From: Aggregatilineales bacterium
GTDB taxonomy: Bacteria > Chloroflexota > Anaerolineae > Aggregatilineales > Phototrophicaceae
Length of the DNA stretch: 64,000 bases
Direction: 5' to 3'
Assembly (NCBI GenBank): GCA_030834905.1
Contig: JAUQWZ010000011.1
Coordinates: 434,001-498,000, forward strand
The stretch's first letter is position 1; every line of letters starts with the position of its first letter. A program made the position numbers and the translations under genes. The notes beneath the pieces were generated by a model. It had not been told where the DNA came from, made no database searches, and saw nothing but the letters and a program-made list of their open reading frames with translations. Of this stretch, positions 16,041-24,983 are shown in pieces.

Positions 16041-18245
16041 TCAGTCTGAACCGGATTGGCTGAGGTGTCGGGCGGCGAGGAAGCCAAACACCAGACCAGC
16101 GCTTAAGGTGCCGCCGCCGCCCGGATAAGCGCCGCCAAACGGGCTGCCCGCCGTATTGCCGACGGCGTAAAGTCCCGGAATGACTTTGTTCCAGACGTTG
16201 AGCACCTGCGCGTGACGGTTAATCTGAAGCCCGCCGGAAGTGCCGAGCGCGCCGGGCCAGATTGGGGTGCCGTAAAAAGGCGGGCGCACCAGCGGCGCCA
16301 GGCAGATATTCAGCAGATCGTCGCGGGCGGGGTCGCCCGCGGTGCTGAGGTCAAAGCTCGATTCGCCGCGCCGGAAGTCGGGGTCGATGCCCTCGCGGGC
16401 GTGGCGATTGAACGTCTCGATGGTCGCCTGAAAGCCAACCGGGTCGATTTTGAGCGCGACCGCCAGTTCCGGCAGGCTGTCGGCTTTGATGATCCAGTCC
16501 GGCAGCGGCGCGCCCGCCGGAAACGACGCGAAGCTGTAACGGCTGCGATGCTCGCTGTCGATAATCACAAACGATGGGATGTTGGCGTATTCATAGCTGC
16601 CAGTGTCAAAGCTGTAGAAGGCGCGGGTCACGGCATCGTAAGCGCCGGCTTCGTTCAGGATGCGCAGCCCTTTTCGATTGACAACCACCGCGCCCGGTCG
16701 CCCCAGTTCGTGGGCGAGCGCGTTGATGGCGATCTGACGATGGGTATCGTAAAAGACGGGCCAGCCCCAACGCTCGTTCATGTGGCGCAAGCCCGCGCCC
16801 AGCGCCATCCCCATCAGGTGTCCGTCGCCGGTATTGGTCGGTACCGCGCTGGTGTAATACAGCGGACCGCGCAGAAAATTACTCGCCATCAATTGATTGT
16901 GGTCAAAGCCGCCGCTGGCAAGGACGACGCCGCGCCGCGCGCGAATATTAAACTCGCGCCCATCGCGATCAGCGATCATGCCGACCACCACGCCATCATC
17001 GTTCACCACCAGCCGTTTGGCGGGTGTGCTGACGAAATAGCGCACGCCGCGCGCCGCCGCCTGCTGGTGCAGATGGCTTGACAGCGCGGTGCCTTTCGCG
17101 TTCCCCATGTTGGGCAGCACCGGCATCAGCGTTCGTCCGTGTGGTTTGCCTCCCGGAAATTCGGGGTAATAGTCGTTGAAGACCGGCGTCAGTTCCCAGT
17201 CCACGCCCACCGAGCGCAGGAAATCAATCGCTTCATTGCAGTGTTCGGTGAACGCCGCCGCCAGTTCCTTATCCACCTGCCCAAAGGTGACGTGCTGCAA
17301 ATATTCGAGGGCTTCCTCGCGCGAATCAGCGATTCCGGCTTCGCGCATCCTGAAATTATTCGGAATCCAGATGCCGCCGCCGGAAATGCCCATCGTGCCG
17401 CCAAGCGTGTCGCCCTTTTCGAGGACGATGGTGCTCAAGCCCGCGTCCGCCGCGCACAGCGCCGCCATCTGCCCGGTGCCGCTGCCCACCACGACCACGT
17501 CAACCTCCTCGTCCCATTCGATGCCCTGGTCAGCGTGAAGCTGTGAATCGACGCCCAGCGCCGCCGACGTTAGCTGCTCTTTCGCGTTCTGACTGTCGAT
17601 CAACCCATGACGCAGGGCGAAATCGAACAAATCGACGCGATGATTAAGCTCCAGCTTCTGCATTAACCGCTGGCGATAGGTATCAACCGTCTTGGGGCTG
17701 ATATAGAGCCGTTCGCCGATTTCGCGGCTGGCATAGCCCTGGACGGTCATGACCAGCACGTCATACTCGCGCTCGCTCAATAATTCCAGCGGGTTCTCCG
17801 GCGCGTCGCTGTGTTTGTCCTGCCGGTGGTAATCGAGCAAAATCTGGACTGCCTGCGACGAGAAGTGGGTTTCGTTCTGGTACACCTTGCGGATGGCTTT
17901 GATCAGCTCAATATCTGCCGCGCTCTTGAGGACGTAGCCGGACGCGCCCGCTTTGACGGCGCGAAGGATGTACTGTTCCTCGGCGTGCATGGTGAGCACC
18001 AGCGTGCGCACCTGCGGGAACTGGGCGCTGATATACTGGATCGTATCCAAGCCAGACATTCCCGGCATAGTCAGATCCATGACCACAATATCCGGCAGCA
18101 GTCCGTTCATCTGCCTGATTGCCTCGTTACCGTCGCTCGCTTCGCCGATCACCTCAATGTCCGGCTCGGCGTTGAGCAGCGCACGCAGCCCGGCGCGCAG
18201 CACCGCGTGATCATCCACCAGCATAACCCGTATCGTCTGCATCAT
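16041..18245 (-). CDS. Response regulator fused to an FAD-dependent reductase domain
   Basis: A single uninterrupted 734-residue frame. Residues 5-122 are a receiver domain with D11-D12, phospho-acceptor D57 and K107. Residues about 153-210 are a NarL/FixJ helix-turn-helix (LLSEREYDVL, SPKTVDTYRQRL). After a short linker, residues about 245-730 form a complete flavoprotein of the fumarate-reductase/3-oxosteroid-dehydrogenase family. It has the FAD motif VVVGSGTGQ at 251-259, LEKGDTLGGT, SGGGIW, an NTGDGH motif and a C-terminal YPGGGGT. No Met lies between 195 and 260, so the flavin part is not a separately started gene. It overlaps the histidine kinase stop by four bases. The flavin domain is closely similar to the exported protein at 22514-24136. 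A redox- or substrate-sensing transcription factor is the simplest reading. Confidence 0.9.
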   Translation of the reverse strand: MMQTIRVMLVDDHAVLRAGLRALLNAEPDIEVIGEASDGNEAIRQMNGLLPDIVVMDLTMPGMSGLDTIQYISAQFPQVRTLVLTMHAEEQYILRAVKAGASGYVLKSAADIELIKAIRKVYQNETHFSSQAVQILLDYHRQDKHSDAPENPLELLSEREYDVLVMTVQGYASREIGERLYISPKTVDTYRQRLMQKLELNHRVDLFDFALRHGLIDSQNAKEQLTSAALGVDSQLHADQGIEWDEEVDVVVVGSGTGQMAALCAADAGLSTIVLEKGDTLGGTMGISGGGIWIPNNFRMREAGIADSREEALEYLQHVTFGQVDKELAAAFTEHCNEAIDFLRSVGVDWELTPVFNDYYPEFPGGKPHGRTLMPVLPNMGNAKGTALSSHLHQQAAARGVRYFVSTPAKRLVVNDDGVVVGMIADRDGREFNIRARRGVVLASGGFDHNQLMASNFLRGPLYYTSAVPTNTGDGHLMGMALGAGLRHMNERWGWPVFYDTHRQIAINALAHELGRPGAVVVNRKGLRILNEAGAYDAVTRAFYSFDTGSYEYANIPSFVIIDSEHRSRYSFASFPAGAPLPDWIIKADSLPELAVALKIDPVGFQATIETFNRHAREGIDPDFRRGESSFDLSTAGDPARDDLLNICLAPLVRPPFYGTPIWPGALGTSGGLQINRHAQVLNVWNKVIPGLYAVGNTAGSPFGGAYPGGGGTLSAGLVFGFLAARHLSQSGSD

Positions 18246-19876
18246 GACACTGCCTCATCAACATTTTCGTTCAGCGCGACCTCCACCTGAAGGCAGGTTC
18301 CCTTGCCGGGCGCGGAATCCAGCCGCAGCGTCGCGCCGATCAGTTCGACGCGCTCTCTCATGCCGAGCAGCCCAAGACTGCGCTCCTGAGCATTGAGCGT
18401 ATTTGCCACGTCAAAACCAGCGCCATCATCCCTGATGCTCAACCGGACAGCTTTGTCGTCCTGCTCCAGCCGAACCGAGACGTGGGCTGCCGAGGCGTGC
18501 CGGACGACGTTGGTGAGCGCTTCCTGAACCACGCGGTAGAGGATCAGTTCGGTCAGGCGCATCAGCCGCGCGCCTTCCGGGACATCGACGATGAACTCAA
18601 CATCGAGAGTCGTGTTCTGGCGATAGGCTTTGATGTACCAGTCCAGCGTGGGCACAAGACCGAGATCGTTGAGCGTCGAGGGACGCAGATCGCGCGCCAG
18701 CCGCCGCACTTCGTCCAGCGTTTGCACCACCAGCTCGCGCAGATCCTGCGCCAGCGCCGAGACGGCGTTCATGTCGGGCATCCGTTCAAACAGCTTCAAC
18801 TGCACCAGCAGCGCGGTCAATGCCTGCCCGGTTTCGTCGTGAAGCTCGCGGCTGATTCGCTCGCGCTCCTGCTCCTGCGCCGTCACCGTCTGTGCCAGCA
18901 GCCGGGCGCGAATCGCCTCTTTGCGTTTCAGTTCTTCCCACAACGAGGCATTTTCGACCGCAATCCCTAGCTGGTTGCACACTGCCATCAACAGCGACAC
19001 AGTTCTGTCGCTGGCAGGACTGGCGGTATGACCGAGCGCGATCAGGATACCCTGTAACTGGTTGCGCGATTTTATCGGATAGCAGGCGATGCCGCGGCGG
19101 TCTAGCGGCTCATCGTGGGACGTCAGCGAATCAGCCAGCGGCGCGGCGGAATAGCCGTCGATAAACCAGGGGCGTTCTGTCTCAAGTGAGGAATCCATCA
19201 GCCGTCGGGCGGCGTCCGCCATCAGGCTGTCCTGAACTTCGGGCGAAAGACCGCTTACCGCGCGCGCTTCCAGCGAGTCCTTTTCGCCCAGCAAAGCGAT
19301 CAGCCCTGCCTGCGCGCCAGCAAAATTCAGGGCGCGCGCCAAGCCGGTTTCCAGGATCGTTTCGATGTTGAGCGACTGGTTAATCGTTGCCGCCAGTTCG
19401 TACAGCATCTGGAGATCCTGATTGCCCGCCCGCAGGCGCTGGTTCGAGGCTTCCAGTTCAGTCTGCGTGCGCGCCAGCGAATCGATCATGGCGTTAAAAG
19501 CCCGTCCTAACTCACCGATTTCGTCGTTCGCCCACACCGGCGCTCGCAGATACAGGTCGCCCTCATCTACCCGGCGGGCGACGCGGGCAATATCGCGGAT
19601 CGGGTGCGTCAGCAGACCGACGAGCAGGTGCGCGGCAGTCAGACCGACCAGCCCCATGACGATCACCAGAACGGCAAGCTGGCTGAAATGGTCGGTTTCC
19701 AGAAGCGCGCGGTTTTGCAGCAGCCACCCGACGACAGCGAATGCGGGGAATATCATGGCGGTGAACGCGATCCCGATGAGCTTTATCCACAGCGGCACAC
19801 GACCCGCCCACTTCCAGAAAACATCAAACATTCGCGGAACACGGAGGCTAGAATGGGCGTTGCTTTTGTCGTTCAT
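18242..19876 (-). CDS. Histidine kinase with HAMP and GAF domains (NarX/DegS class)
   Basis: A 544-residue sensor. Two membrane helices at about 32-53 and 67-90 are separated by only about 12 residues, so there is no periplasmic sensing domain. HAMP covers about 91-140, a GAF-like domain about 165-315, a HisKA_3 region follows with H346 in SRELHDETGQA, and the ATPase domain has QEALTNVVRHA, DDGAGFD and GLLGMRERV. It should phosphorylate the adjacent response regulator, whose start overlaps its stop. Signal input must come through the GAF domain, the membrane or the partner, since nothing large is exposed outside. The gap to the upstream cytochrome gene is 123 bases and may hold a promoter of its own. 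Confidence 0.9.
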   Translation of the reverse strand: MNDKSNAHSSLRVPRMFDVFWKWAGRVPLWIKLIGIAFTAMIFPAFAVVGWLLQNRALLETDHFSQLAVLVIVMGLVGLTAAHLLVGLLTHPIRDIARVARRVDEGDLYLRAPVWANDEIGELGRAFNAMIDSLARTQTELEASNQRLRAGNQDLQMLYELAATINQSLNIETILETGLARALNFAGAQAGLIALLGEKDSLEARAVSGLSPEVQDSLMADAARRLMDSSLETERPWFIDGYSAAPLADSLTSHDEPLDRRGIACYPIKSRNQLQGILIALGHTASPASDRTVSLLMAVCNQLGIAVENASLWEELKRKEAIRARLLAQTVTAQEQERERISRELHDETGQALTALLVQLKLFERMPDMNAVSALAQDLRELVVQTLDEVRRLARDLRPSTLNDLGLVPTLDWYIKAYRQNTTLDVEFIVDVPEGARLMRLTELILYRVVQEALTNVVRHASAAHVSVRLEQDDKAVRLSIRDDGAGFDVANTLNAQERSLGLLGMRERVELIGATLRLDSAPGKGTCLQVEVALNENVDEAVS

Positions 19877-19999
19877 CGGGCGCGCTCACCGCCATTACCG
19901 ACAGGGAGCACTGTGTCCTTCTTCCAGAGAATCGTTATCTTTTAGTTATACCCATCCTTCCCTGTGTGCTGCCAGTGCTATTTTCAGGTTTCATCACTG

Positions 20000-21166
20000 T
20001 CATTCTTCCTGAGCTGCGCGCGGCGCGCCGAGTTCGATCCAGGTGTAGACCTTCGCCAGCTCAATCGGCGTAAACAGCGCCGGATGATCGCCGGTCTGCT
20101 GCTGGAGGATGATGTTGCTGCCCGCCGCATTTGAGGGAACTACCGCCGGTATGTCGGTATCGCTCAGGACAGTGGTTTCATAACTGGTCAGATCAAGGTC
20201 TGCCAGCGGTATCGTGCCGCCATGACAAACGCTGCACTTCGCCTGGAACAGATCGCCAATGCCATCGTCCCATGAGGTCAGCGGCGCGTCGAAAGACGCT
20301 GCTGCTATCTGCGGAACGGGTGTGAGTTGGGCGAACAGCGTCGCTTCTGAGGTCGCCCGCGGGACGGTTTCCAGTGCCGTCTGCTCAAAGGAGATGAAAT
20401 AGTACACCCCCGCCAGCAGCGCCAGCGCCACGACGCCATAAACGACGGTAAAGACACGGCTTCGAGCCGCGACTTTTGCGTCCGGCTGTTCCGACTGCGG
20501 CGGTTCACCGGCTTCGACGCGCGCCAGTTCCAGCGGATGCTCGTCTTCCATTTCTTCTTTGCTGAGGTAGCCAGTGAACATGCTGCGGTTGAAGTGGCGC
20601 ACATGCACGTGATAGAAATGCCACAGGATAATCGCCAGTACCGCCAGCAGCGCCTCGCCGCCATGTACGGCTTTTGCCGCCGGAATAACCTGCCCCGGCA
20701 GGCTGCTGGTGGTCGCAATCGGATTCCAGAGCATGAAGCCGGTGATGATCATGACCACCGTACCCCAGACCAGCGAGTAATACTCGACCTTCTCCTCAAC
20801 CGTGAACTTGCCCTGCTGGGGGCGCTCCGACCGCAGCCCGACGTTGTACAGCAGCAGTTGAATACCGTTGACGATATCGCGCCCGGTCAGCCACAGACCC
20901 GGACGGCTGCGCTTGACAAGCACCTGATAGAGAATGGTGCCGAGGTGATAAATGCTTTCCAGCATCAGCACCGTCGCCGCGATGCGGTGGATGATGCGCA
21001 CCGTCTCGATACCGCCCAGAATGCCCACCAGCCAGATTGAAATCTCCGCCTGGGCGAATTTCTGCACTAAGCCGGTCAGCGCCAGGGTTGTGAAGCTGCC
21101 GAACAGCAGCCAGTGTTCGACCCGCTGCGATACCTTAAAGCGTAAGTAGCCGCGATTAGCGCTCAT
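20000..21166 (-). CDS. Membrane cytochrome b with C-terminal c-type haem
   Basis: A 388-residue protein. About five membrane helices are visible. The first four resemble a formate-dehydrogenase-gamma/cytochrome b561 fold, with histidines in VEHW, IHRI, YHLG, VHGGE and WHFYHVHVRH that can hold two b haems. A fifth helix (about 237-260) anchors an external domain with one haem c site, CSVCHG (about 308). It would carry electrons between the quinone pool and periplasmic cytochromes. Its start overlaps the nine-haem cytochrome stop by four bases. The pairing with multihaem cytochromes and an exported flavoprotein indicates one electron-transfer chain. Direction, quinol oxidation or quinone reduction, cannot be decided here. 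Confidence 0.82.
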   Translation of the reverse strand: MSANRGYLRFKVSQRVEHWLLFGSFTTLALTGLVQKFAQAEISIWLVGILGGIETVRIIHRIAATVLMLESIYHLGTILYQVLVKRSRPGLWLTGRDIVNGIQLLLYNVGLRSERPQQGKFTVEEKVEYYSLVWGTVVMIITGFMLWNPIATTSSLPGQVIPAAKAVHGGEALLAVLAIILWHFYHVHVRHFNRSMFTGYLSKEEMEDEHPLELARVEAGEPPQSEQPDAKVAARSRVFTVVYGVVALALLAGVYYFISFEQTALETVPRATSEATLFAQLTPVPQIAAASFDAPLTSWDDGIGDLFQAKCSVCHGGTIPLADLDLTSYETTVLSDTDIPAVVPSNAAGSNIILQQQTGDHPALFTPIELAKVYTWIELGAPRAAQEE

Positions 21167-22398
21167 TTCTGCGCTCCTTTGGAGGCGCGGCGGCGGTTGC
21201 GCCAGCGCCGGTAGATGTCCGAGGCGACGAACACGCCCATTGCGCCGATGACGGTCGGAATGAGGATGGCATAGATGGTTTCAGCAGCGGCGACCAGCGG
21301 CGCATTTTCAAAGTCGGGACGGTAATGGCTCAGCCACGCGCCAGAGAAATTCGCCGTCGCATCGGGGTGACACTGCTGGCAGGTGCTGACCAGATTGTCC
21401 TTGATGACCGGACTTTCGGGATCGCTCACCGCCATGATGTTGTGAACGCCGTGACAATCGGCGCACACCGGCGAGTTGACCGCCTGATCGGGCGCGGTTT
21501 GCTGGAACAGGGTGACCGTCGTGCCGTGAAAATCGGCGACGTAGGTATCAAAGACATCGGTGCTGATATCGTACTTCGCCATCAGCGTTTCGTCGGCATG
21601 ACAGGTCGCGCAGATCTGCGGCGAGAACAGGCGGAACGGCTCTGCCGAGGGACCGCGCACGCTGTGCGAGCCGTGACAGTCGCCGCAGGCAGGCACGTCC
21701 GCATTGCCGGTCAGCAGCGATTCGCCGTGAACGCTGGTGGCGTACACCTCGTAGATTTCGGCGTGGCACGTCTGGCACATCTCGGCGCCGATCTGGTTGC
21801 TTTCAGGCAGCGACACATTGGTGGTTTCGTCGCTCAGCCGCTGGACTTCATGCCCGGTGTGGCAGTCTGAGCAGACGGCAGACTGCTGGTTGCCATTGAT
21901 CATGGCAGTCAGATGAACGCTGTCGAGCGTTTCATCATATTTGTCGGTGTGGCAGCGCGCGCACGAGGTCGAAAGCTCGATAGTCAGTTCGCGCGGGGTG
22001 CTGGCGGTAACTTCGGGATGCGGGTATTCGCGGATGTTGTCATGACAGCGAATGCAGCGATACCCTTCAGTCCCATGCTGCCCGTGAACCGATGCCGCGT
22101 AAGCCTCGGCATCAACGGTCACGGACATGGTTTCGCCAGAAGCAAATGTCAGTTGAAGATACTCGTTCTCATGACAGCCGAGACAGAAGGCACTGTCCGG
22201 CGAGCCTTCGCCCTGATACTGAATCACGTCGGTCGAAAGAAATTGGCTCGGCAGCGGCGGCGGCGGCGGTGGTTGGGCGCTGACGTCCGCGTAAGCGGTT
22301 GGCAGCAGGGCAAATCCAGCCGCAAGCAGCACCATCCCGCCAAAGGCGAATGCTCTTAGAGTCCTGTAGGTGAAGCGAATGCGATTGCGTTGGATCAT
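21163..22398 (-). CDS. Nine-haem membrane-anchored cytochrome c
   Basis: A 411-residue multihaem cytochrome. A signal-peptide-like segment (about 14-38) precedes nine CxxCH motifs: CLGCH, CIRCH, CARCH, CSDCH, CQTCH, CGDCH, CATCH, CADCH and CQQCH. A C-terminal membrane helix (about 372-392) is followed by an Arg-rich cytoplasmic end. Extra histidines such as TGHE, GSHS and GVHN can serve as distal ligands. The arrangement resembles NrfB/doxx-type and octahaem-like electron carriers, but it lacks any CxxCK catalytic haem, so nitrite reductase activity is unlikely. It should pass electrons in the periplasm between the membrane cytochrome b and the flavoprotein reductase of the same operon. Confidence 0.88.
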   Translation of the reverse strand: MIQRNRIRFTYRTLRAFAFGGMVLLAAGFALLPTAYADVSAQPPPPPPLPSQFLSTDVIQYQGEGSPDSAFCLGCHENEYLQLTFASGETMSVTVDAEAYAASVHGQHGTEGYRCIRCHDNIREYPHPEVTASTPRELTIELSTSCARCHTDKYDETLDSVHLTAMINGNQQSAVCSDCHTGHEVQRLSDETTNVSLPESNQIGAEMCQTCHAEIYEVYATSVHGESLLTGNADVPACGDCHGSHSVRGPSAEPFRLFSPQICATCHADETLMAKYDISTDVFDTYVADFHGTTVTLFQQTAPDQAVNSPVCADCHGVHNIMAVSDPESPVIKDNLVSTCQQCHPDATANFSGAWLSHYRPDFENAPLVAAAETIYAILIPTVIGAMGVFVASDIYRRWRNRRRASKGAQK

Positions 22399-22455
22399 GG
22401 TCTAGTCCGATAGGTCTTCCAGAAACATCATTGTCTGGAGTACATCTGCTGCGAT

Positions 22456-22492
22456 GAGTGGTCGGGGAAGGATTGACTTCCCCCGACCACTC
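22456..22492 (-). terminator. Intercistronic hairpin after the exported flavoprotein gene
   Basis: A stem formed by GAGTGGTCGGGGAAG and its near-exact complement (one extra C) closes a loop of about six bases. It lies 21 bases beyond the flavoprotein stop and upstream of the nine-haem cytochrome start. There is no long T run, so it may act as a partial terminator or an mRNA 3'-end stabiliser that lets flavoprotein levels exceed those of the cytochromes. Confidence 0.65.
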
Positions 22493-22513
22493 ACGAAATT
22501 GTTACCAGGTGCT

Positions 22514-24136
22514 TTAGAGCGATTCCAGGCTTTCCATATCCTGAGCCGCGATGAAGCCGAAGGTCATGCCCGCGCCGACAGTCGCGCCGCCGCCGGGGTA
22601 GCCAGCGCCCATCGCGCTGCCGGAGGCATTGCCGACCGCGTACAGACGCGGAATGGGATTGCCCCACACATCAAGAACCTGTGCCAGGGTGTTGGTTTGC
22701 AGACCGCCGCAGGTGCCGAGCGCGCCGGGATACAGCCGCGTCGCGTAGAATGGCGCGGTTGCAACCGGTGCCAGGCATGGGTTGGCGATATCGTCGCGGG
22801 TGGTGTCACCGCCGGTCTGCTTGTCAAAATCCGACTCGCCGCGGTGATAGTCAGGATCAAGTCCCTGAGCCGCGAACTCATTGAAGCGTTCCACTGTCGC
22901 CAGCAGCGTTTCGGCGTCAATTTCCAGCGCCGCCGCCAGTTCTTCCAGCGTATCCGCCTTGACAATCCAGTCGCCAGGTTCCACGCCTGGCTGGGTGTAG
23001 GCAAGCGTGTAGCGGGCGCGGTTTTCCGAGTCGGTGATGACGAAACCGGGGATGTTCGGATAGGTGTGCGTGCCGTTGTCGTAGGTGTAGAACGTGCGCG
23101 TCGCCGGGTCATAAGCGCCAGCTTCATTCATGAAGCGCTCGCCCGCCTTGTTGACGACAATGGTGCCGGGCTTGCCGATTTCATACGCCAGCGCCGGAAT
23201 GCCGATCCCATATTCTTCATTGAAGTACATGGGCCAGCCCCAGATTTCGTTCATGTTGCGCAGGTTCGCGCCCAGCGCCATACCCATCAGATGTCCGTCG
23301 CCGGTGTTGGTGCTGACCGCGCTCGGATAATAGATGGGTCCGCGCAGGAAGTTGGTCACCATTTCGGGATTGTGATCGAAACCGCCGGAGGCGATGACGA
23401 CGCCGCGCCGCGCCTTAATGTTGATCTCCGCGCCGCCCGATTCGGCGACCACGCCGACCACCGCGCCGTCGTCATTGACGATCAGACGTTTGGCGGGGGT
23501 TTCTAACAGGTATTCCACGCCGCGTTCTTCACCGGCGCGGTGCAGCATCTGCGCCAGAGCGCCGCCGCCCGACGCGCCTTCAATGGTCGAAACCGGGTCA
23601 ATGTGGCGACCCAGCGGCTTGCCACCGGGGAATTCGGGGTAATAGTCGTTGAACCAGGGTGCCAGCACCCAGTCGATACCAACGCTGCGCAGGTAGTCAA
23701 CCATCTGATTACAGTTGTCTACGTAGGCTTCCTGAAGCTCCGGCGTGCCCTGCCCGAAAGTGGCGTGGCTCAGGTATTCAATCGCTTCTTCGCGGGAGTC
23801 TTCAATGCCGGCTGCCGCCATCGCAAAGTTGTTGGGAACCCAGATGCCGCCGCCGGAAATGCCGGTGGTGCCGCCGACGTTGGCGGCTTTTTCGAGCACA
23901 ATCGCCTCAAGTCCGTCCTCAGCCGCCTTAATCGCCGCGACCTGACCGGAACCACTGCCGACAACAATCACATCGACTTCGCGGTCAAACGTGACCTGCG
24001 ACGACGGCACAGCCGCCGCTGCCAGCCGGTTGGGCACTGCCATCAGTCCTGCCGTCGCGGCGACCGCGCCGGTGGTGCTGGCGGTGCGAAGGAAATCGCG
24101 CCGGGAAAACTTGCGGGAAATAAACTGGTCGCTCAT
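22514..24136 (-). CDS. Tat-exported FAD-dependent reductase (flavocytochrome-c-like flavoprotein)
   Basis: Translation from the ATG at 24136 (AAAGGAC ribosome site) gives 540 residues with a twin-arginine signal, SRRDFLRTAS, and a hydrophobic stretch with AAA cleavage features; an earlier in-frame ATG exists at 24172. The mature part is one FAD domain of the fumarate-reductase/3-oxosteroid-dehydrogenase/urocanate-reductase superfamily: VIVVGSGSGQ, LEKAANVGGTTG, SGGGIWVPNN, NTGDGH and YPGGGAT. It has no haem motif, so electrons must come from the neighbouring cytochromes. It probably reduces an unsaturated organic acid or another acceptor in the periplasm. Substrate residues cannot be assigned with confidence. 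It is a close paralogue of the flavin domain at 16041-18245. Confidence 0.88.
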   Translation of the reverse strand: MSDQFISRKFSRRDFLRTASTTGAVAATAGLMAVPNRLAAAAVPSSQVTFDREVDVIVVGSGSGQVAAIKAAEDGLEAIVLEKAANVGGTTGISGGGIWVPNNFAMAAAGIEDSREEAIEYLSHATFGQGTPELQEAYVDNCNQMVDYLRSVGIDWVLAPWFNDYYPEFPGGKPLGRHIDPVSTIEGASGGGALAQMLHRAGEERGVEYLLETPAKRLIVNDDGAVVGVVAESGGAEINIKARRGVVIASGGFDHNPEMVTNFLRGPIYYPSAVSTNTGDGHLMGMALGANLRNMNEIWGWPMYFNEEYGIGIPALAYEIGKPGTIVVNKAGERFMNEAGAYDPATRTFYTYDNGTHTYPNIPGFVITDSENRARYTLAYTQPGVEPGDWIVKADTLEELAAALEIDAETLLATVERFNEFAAQGLDPDYHRGESDFDKQTGGDTTRDDIANPCLAPVATAPFYATRLYPGALGTCGGLQTNTLAQVLDVWGNPIPRLYAVGNASGSAMGAGYPGGGATVGAGMTFGFIAAQDMESLESL

Positions 24137-24178
24137 TGCAATTTGTCCTTTTATGTCTGCGAATGTTCTCAACAGCGA

Positions 24179-24898
24179 TTAGTTCGCTGAGGTGGTCTCG
24201 GCTGTCACTTCCGGTGTCGTCTGAGGCGGTACCTCCGGTGTTACCTCAGGTGCTGCTTCCAATACAGACTCGGTGTACGCCTCTCGGCTGAACTGCGGGT
24301 TGCCGAAATCGTAGGCGTGGCATTCCCAGCAGTAGAGGACTGAAGGCGTGTGAACGCGGTGGCACAGGTTGCATTCCAGTTCGCTGTAGTGCGGCGATTG
24401 GTGCGGGTTAGCGTCGTGTCCCTTTGCCTGCGGGTCGGTCACGCCGAGATCCATCGTGCGCCAGATGATCTGGTCGTAGCTGCCGTGTTCATGGCACTCG
24501 AAGCAGAAATCCATCTCATAGCGCGCCGGTTCCAGCGGCTGCTGACCTTCACCGCTAACCTCACCGCCCAGATAGGCGATGGTGTCATTCAACTGATGAT
24601 CGAAGTCGTACTCGTGACAGTCGGTGCAGGCGATATCCTGGGCAGCATGGTAGCCGCCGAGCAGGTCAGTGGTGGCAAGCGATTCCACGTAGGGTTCCAT
24701 CACGTGGCAGTTACCGCAGGACTCTGACGTGGGATCGCCCACGCGAAAATCCCAGAAATGCCCCCATATTCCCGCAGCGCCGACAGCGACGACGACGATC
24801 CCGACCAGCAGCAGGATCGCCAGACCCTTGACTACACGCCGGATAATCCGAGTGACTTTGCGCGGGCTTCTTGCTTGAATCGACTGATCTTCAACCAT
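24179..24898 (-). CDS. Pentahaem membrane-anchored cytochrome c (NapC/CymA-like role)
   Basis: A 239-residue protein. An N-terminal membrane anchor (about 27-48) precedes five CxxCH motifs: CGNCH followed by VMEPY, CTDCH, CFECH, CNLCH and CWECH. The first motif with CxxCHxM is typical of NapC/NirT/NrfH quinol dehydrogenases, which feed periplasmic reductases; the rest of the protein diverges and has five rather than four haems. A Glu/Thr/Pro-rich tail of about 35 residues ends it. It is the first gene of the leftward operon, so it probably oxidises menaquinol and hands electrons to the Tat-exported flavoprotein, whose gene follows after 42 bases. Confidence 0.85.
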   Translation of the reverse strand: MVEDQSIQARSPRKVTRIIRRVVKGLAILLLVGIVVVAVGAAGIWGHFWDFRVGDPTSESCGNCHVMEPYVESLATTDLLGGYHAAQDIACTDCHEYDFDHQLNDTIAYLGGEVSGEGQQPLEPARYEMDFCFECHEHGSYDQIIWRTMDLGVTDPQAKGHDANPHQSPHYSELECNLCHRVHTPSVLYCWECHAYDFGNPQFSREAYTESVLEAAPEVTPEVPPQTTPEVTAETTSAN

Positions 24899-24983
24899 GC
24901 TGAGGACAACCTCATCCGATGTGGTGTGATGGGACAGAAAGCATCCCCATCACATCTTTTCCTGATGATAATTATTCACTTAT

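Noticed and set aside
21163..22398. Octahaem nitrite or hydroxylamine reductase
   Set aside because: Nine ordinary CxxCH motifs and no CxxCK or tyrosine cross-link signature were seen.
22454..23506. 350-codon frame antisense to the Tat-exported flavoprotein
   Set aside because: Shadow of a high-GC gene; residue composition is Arg/Gly/Ala-rich without motifs.
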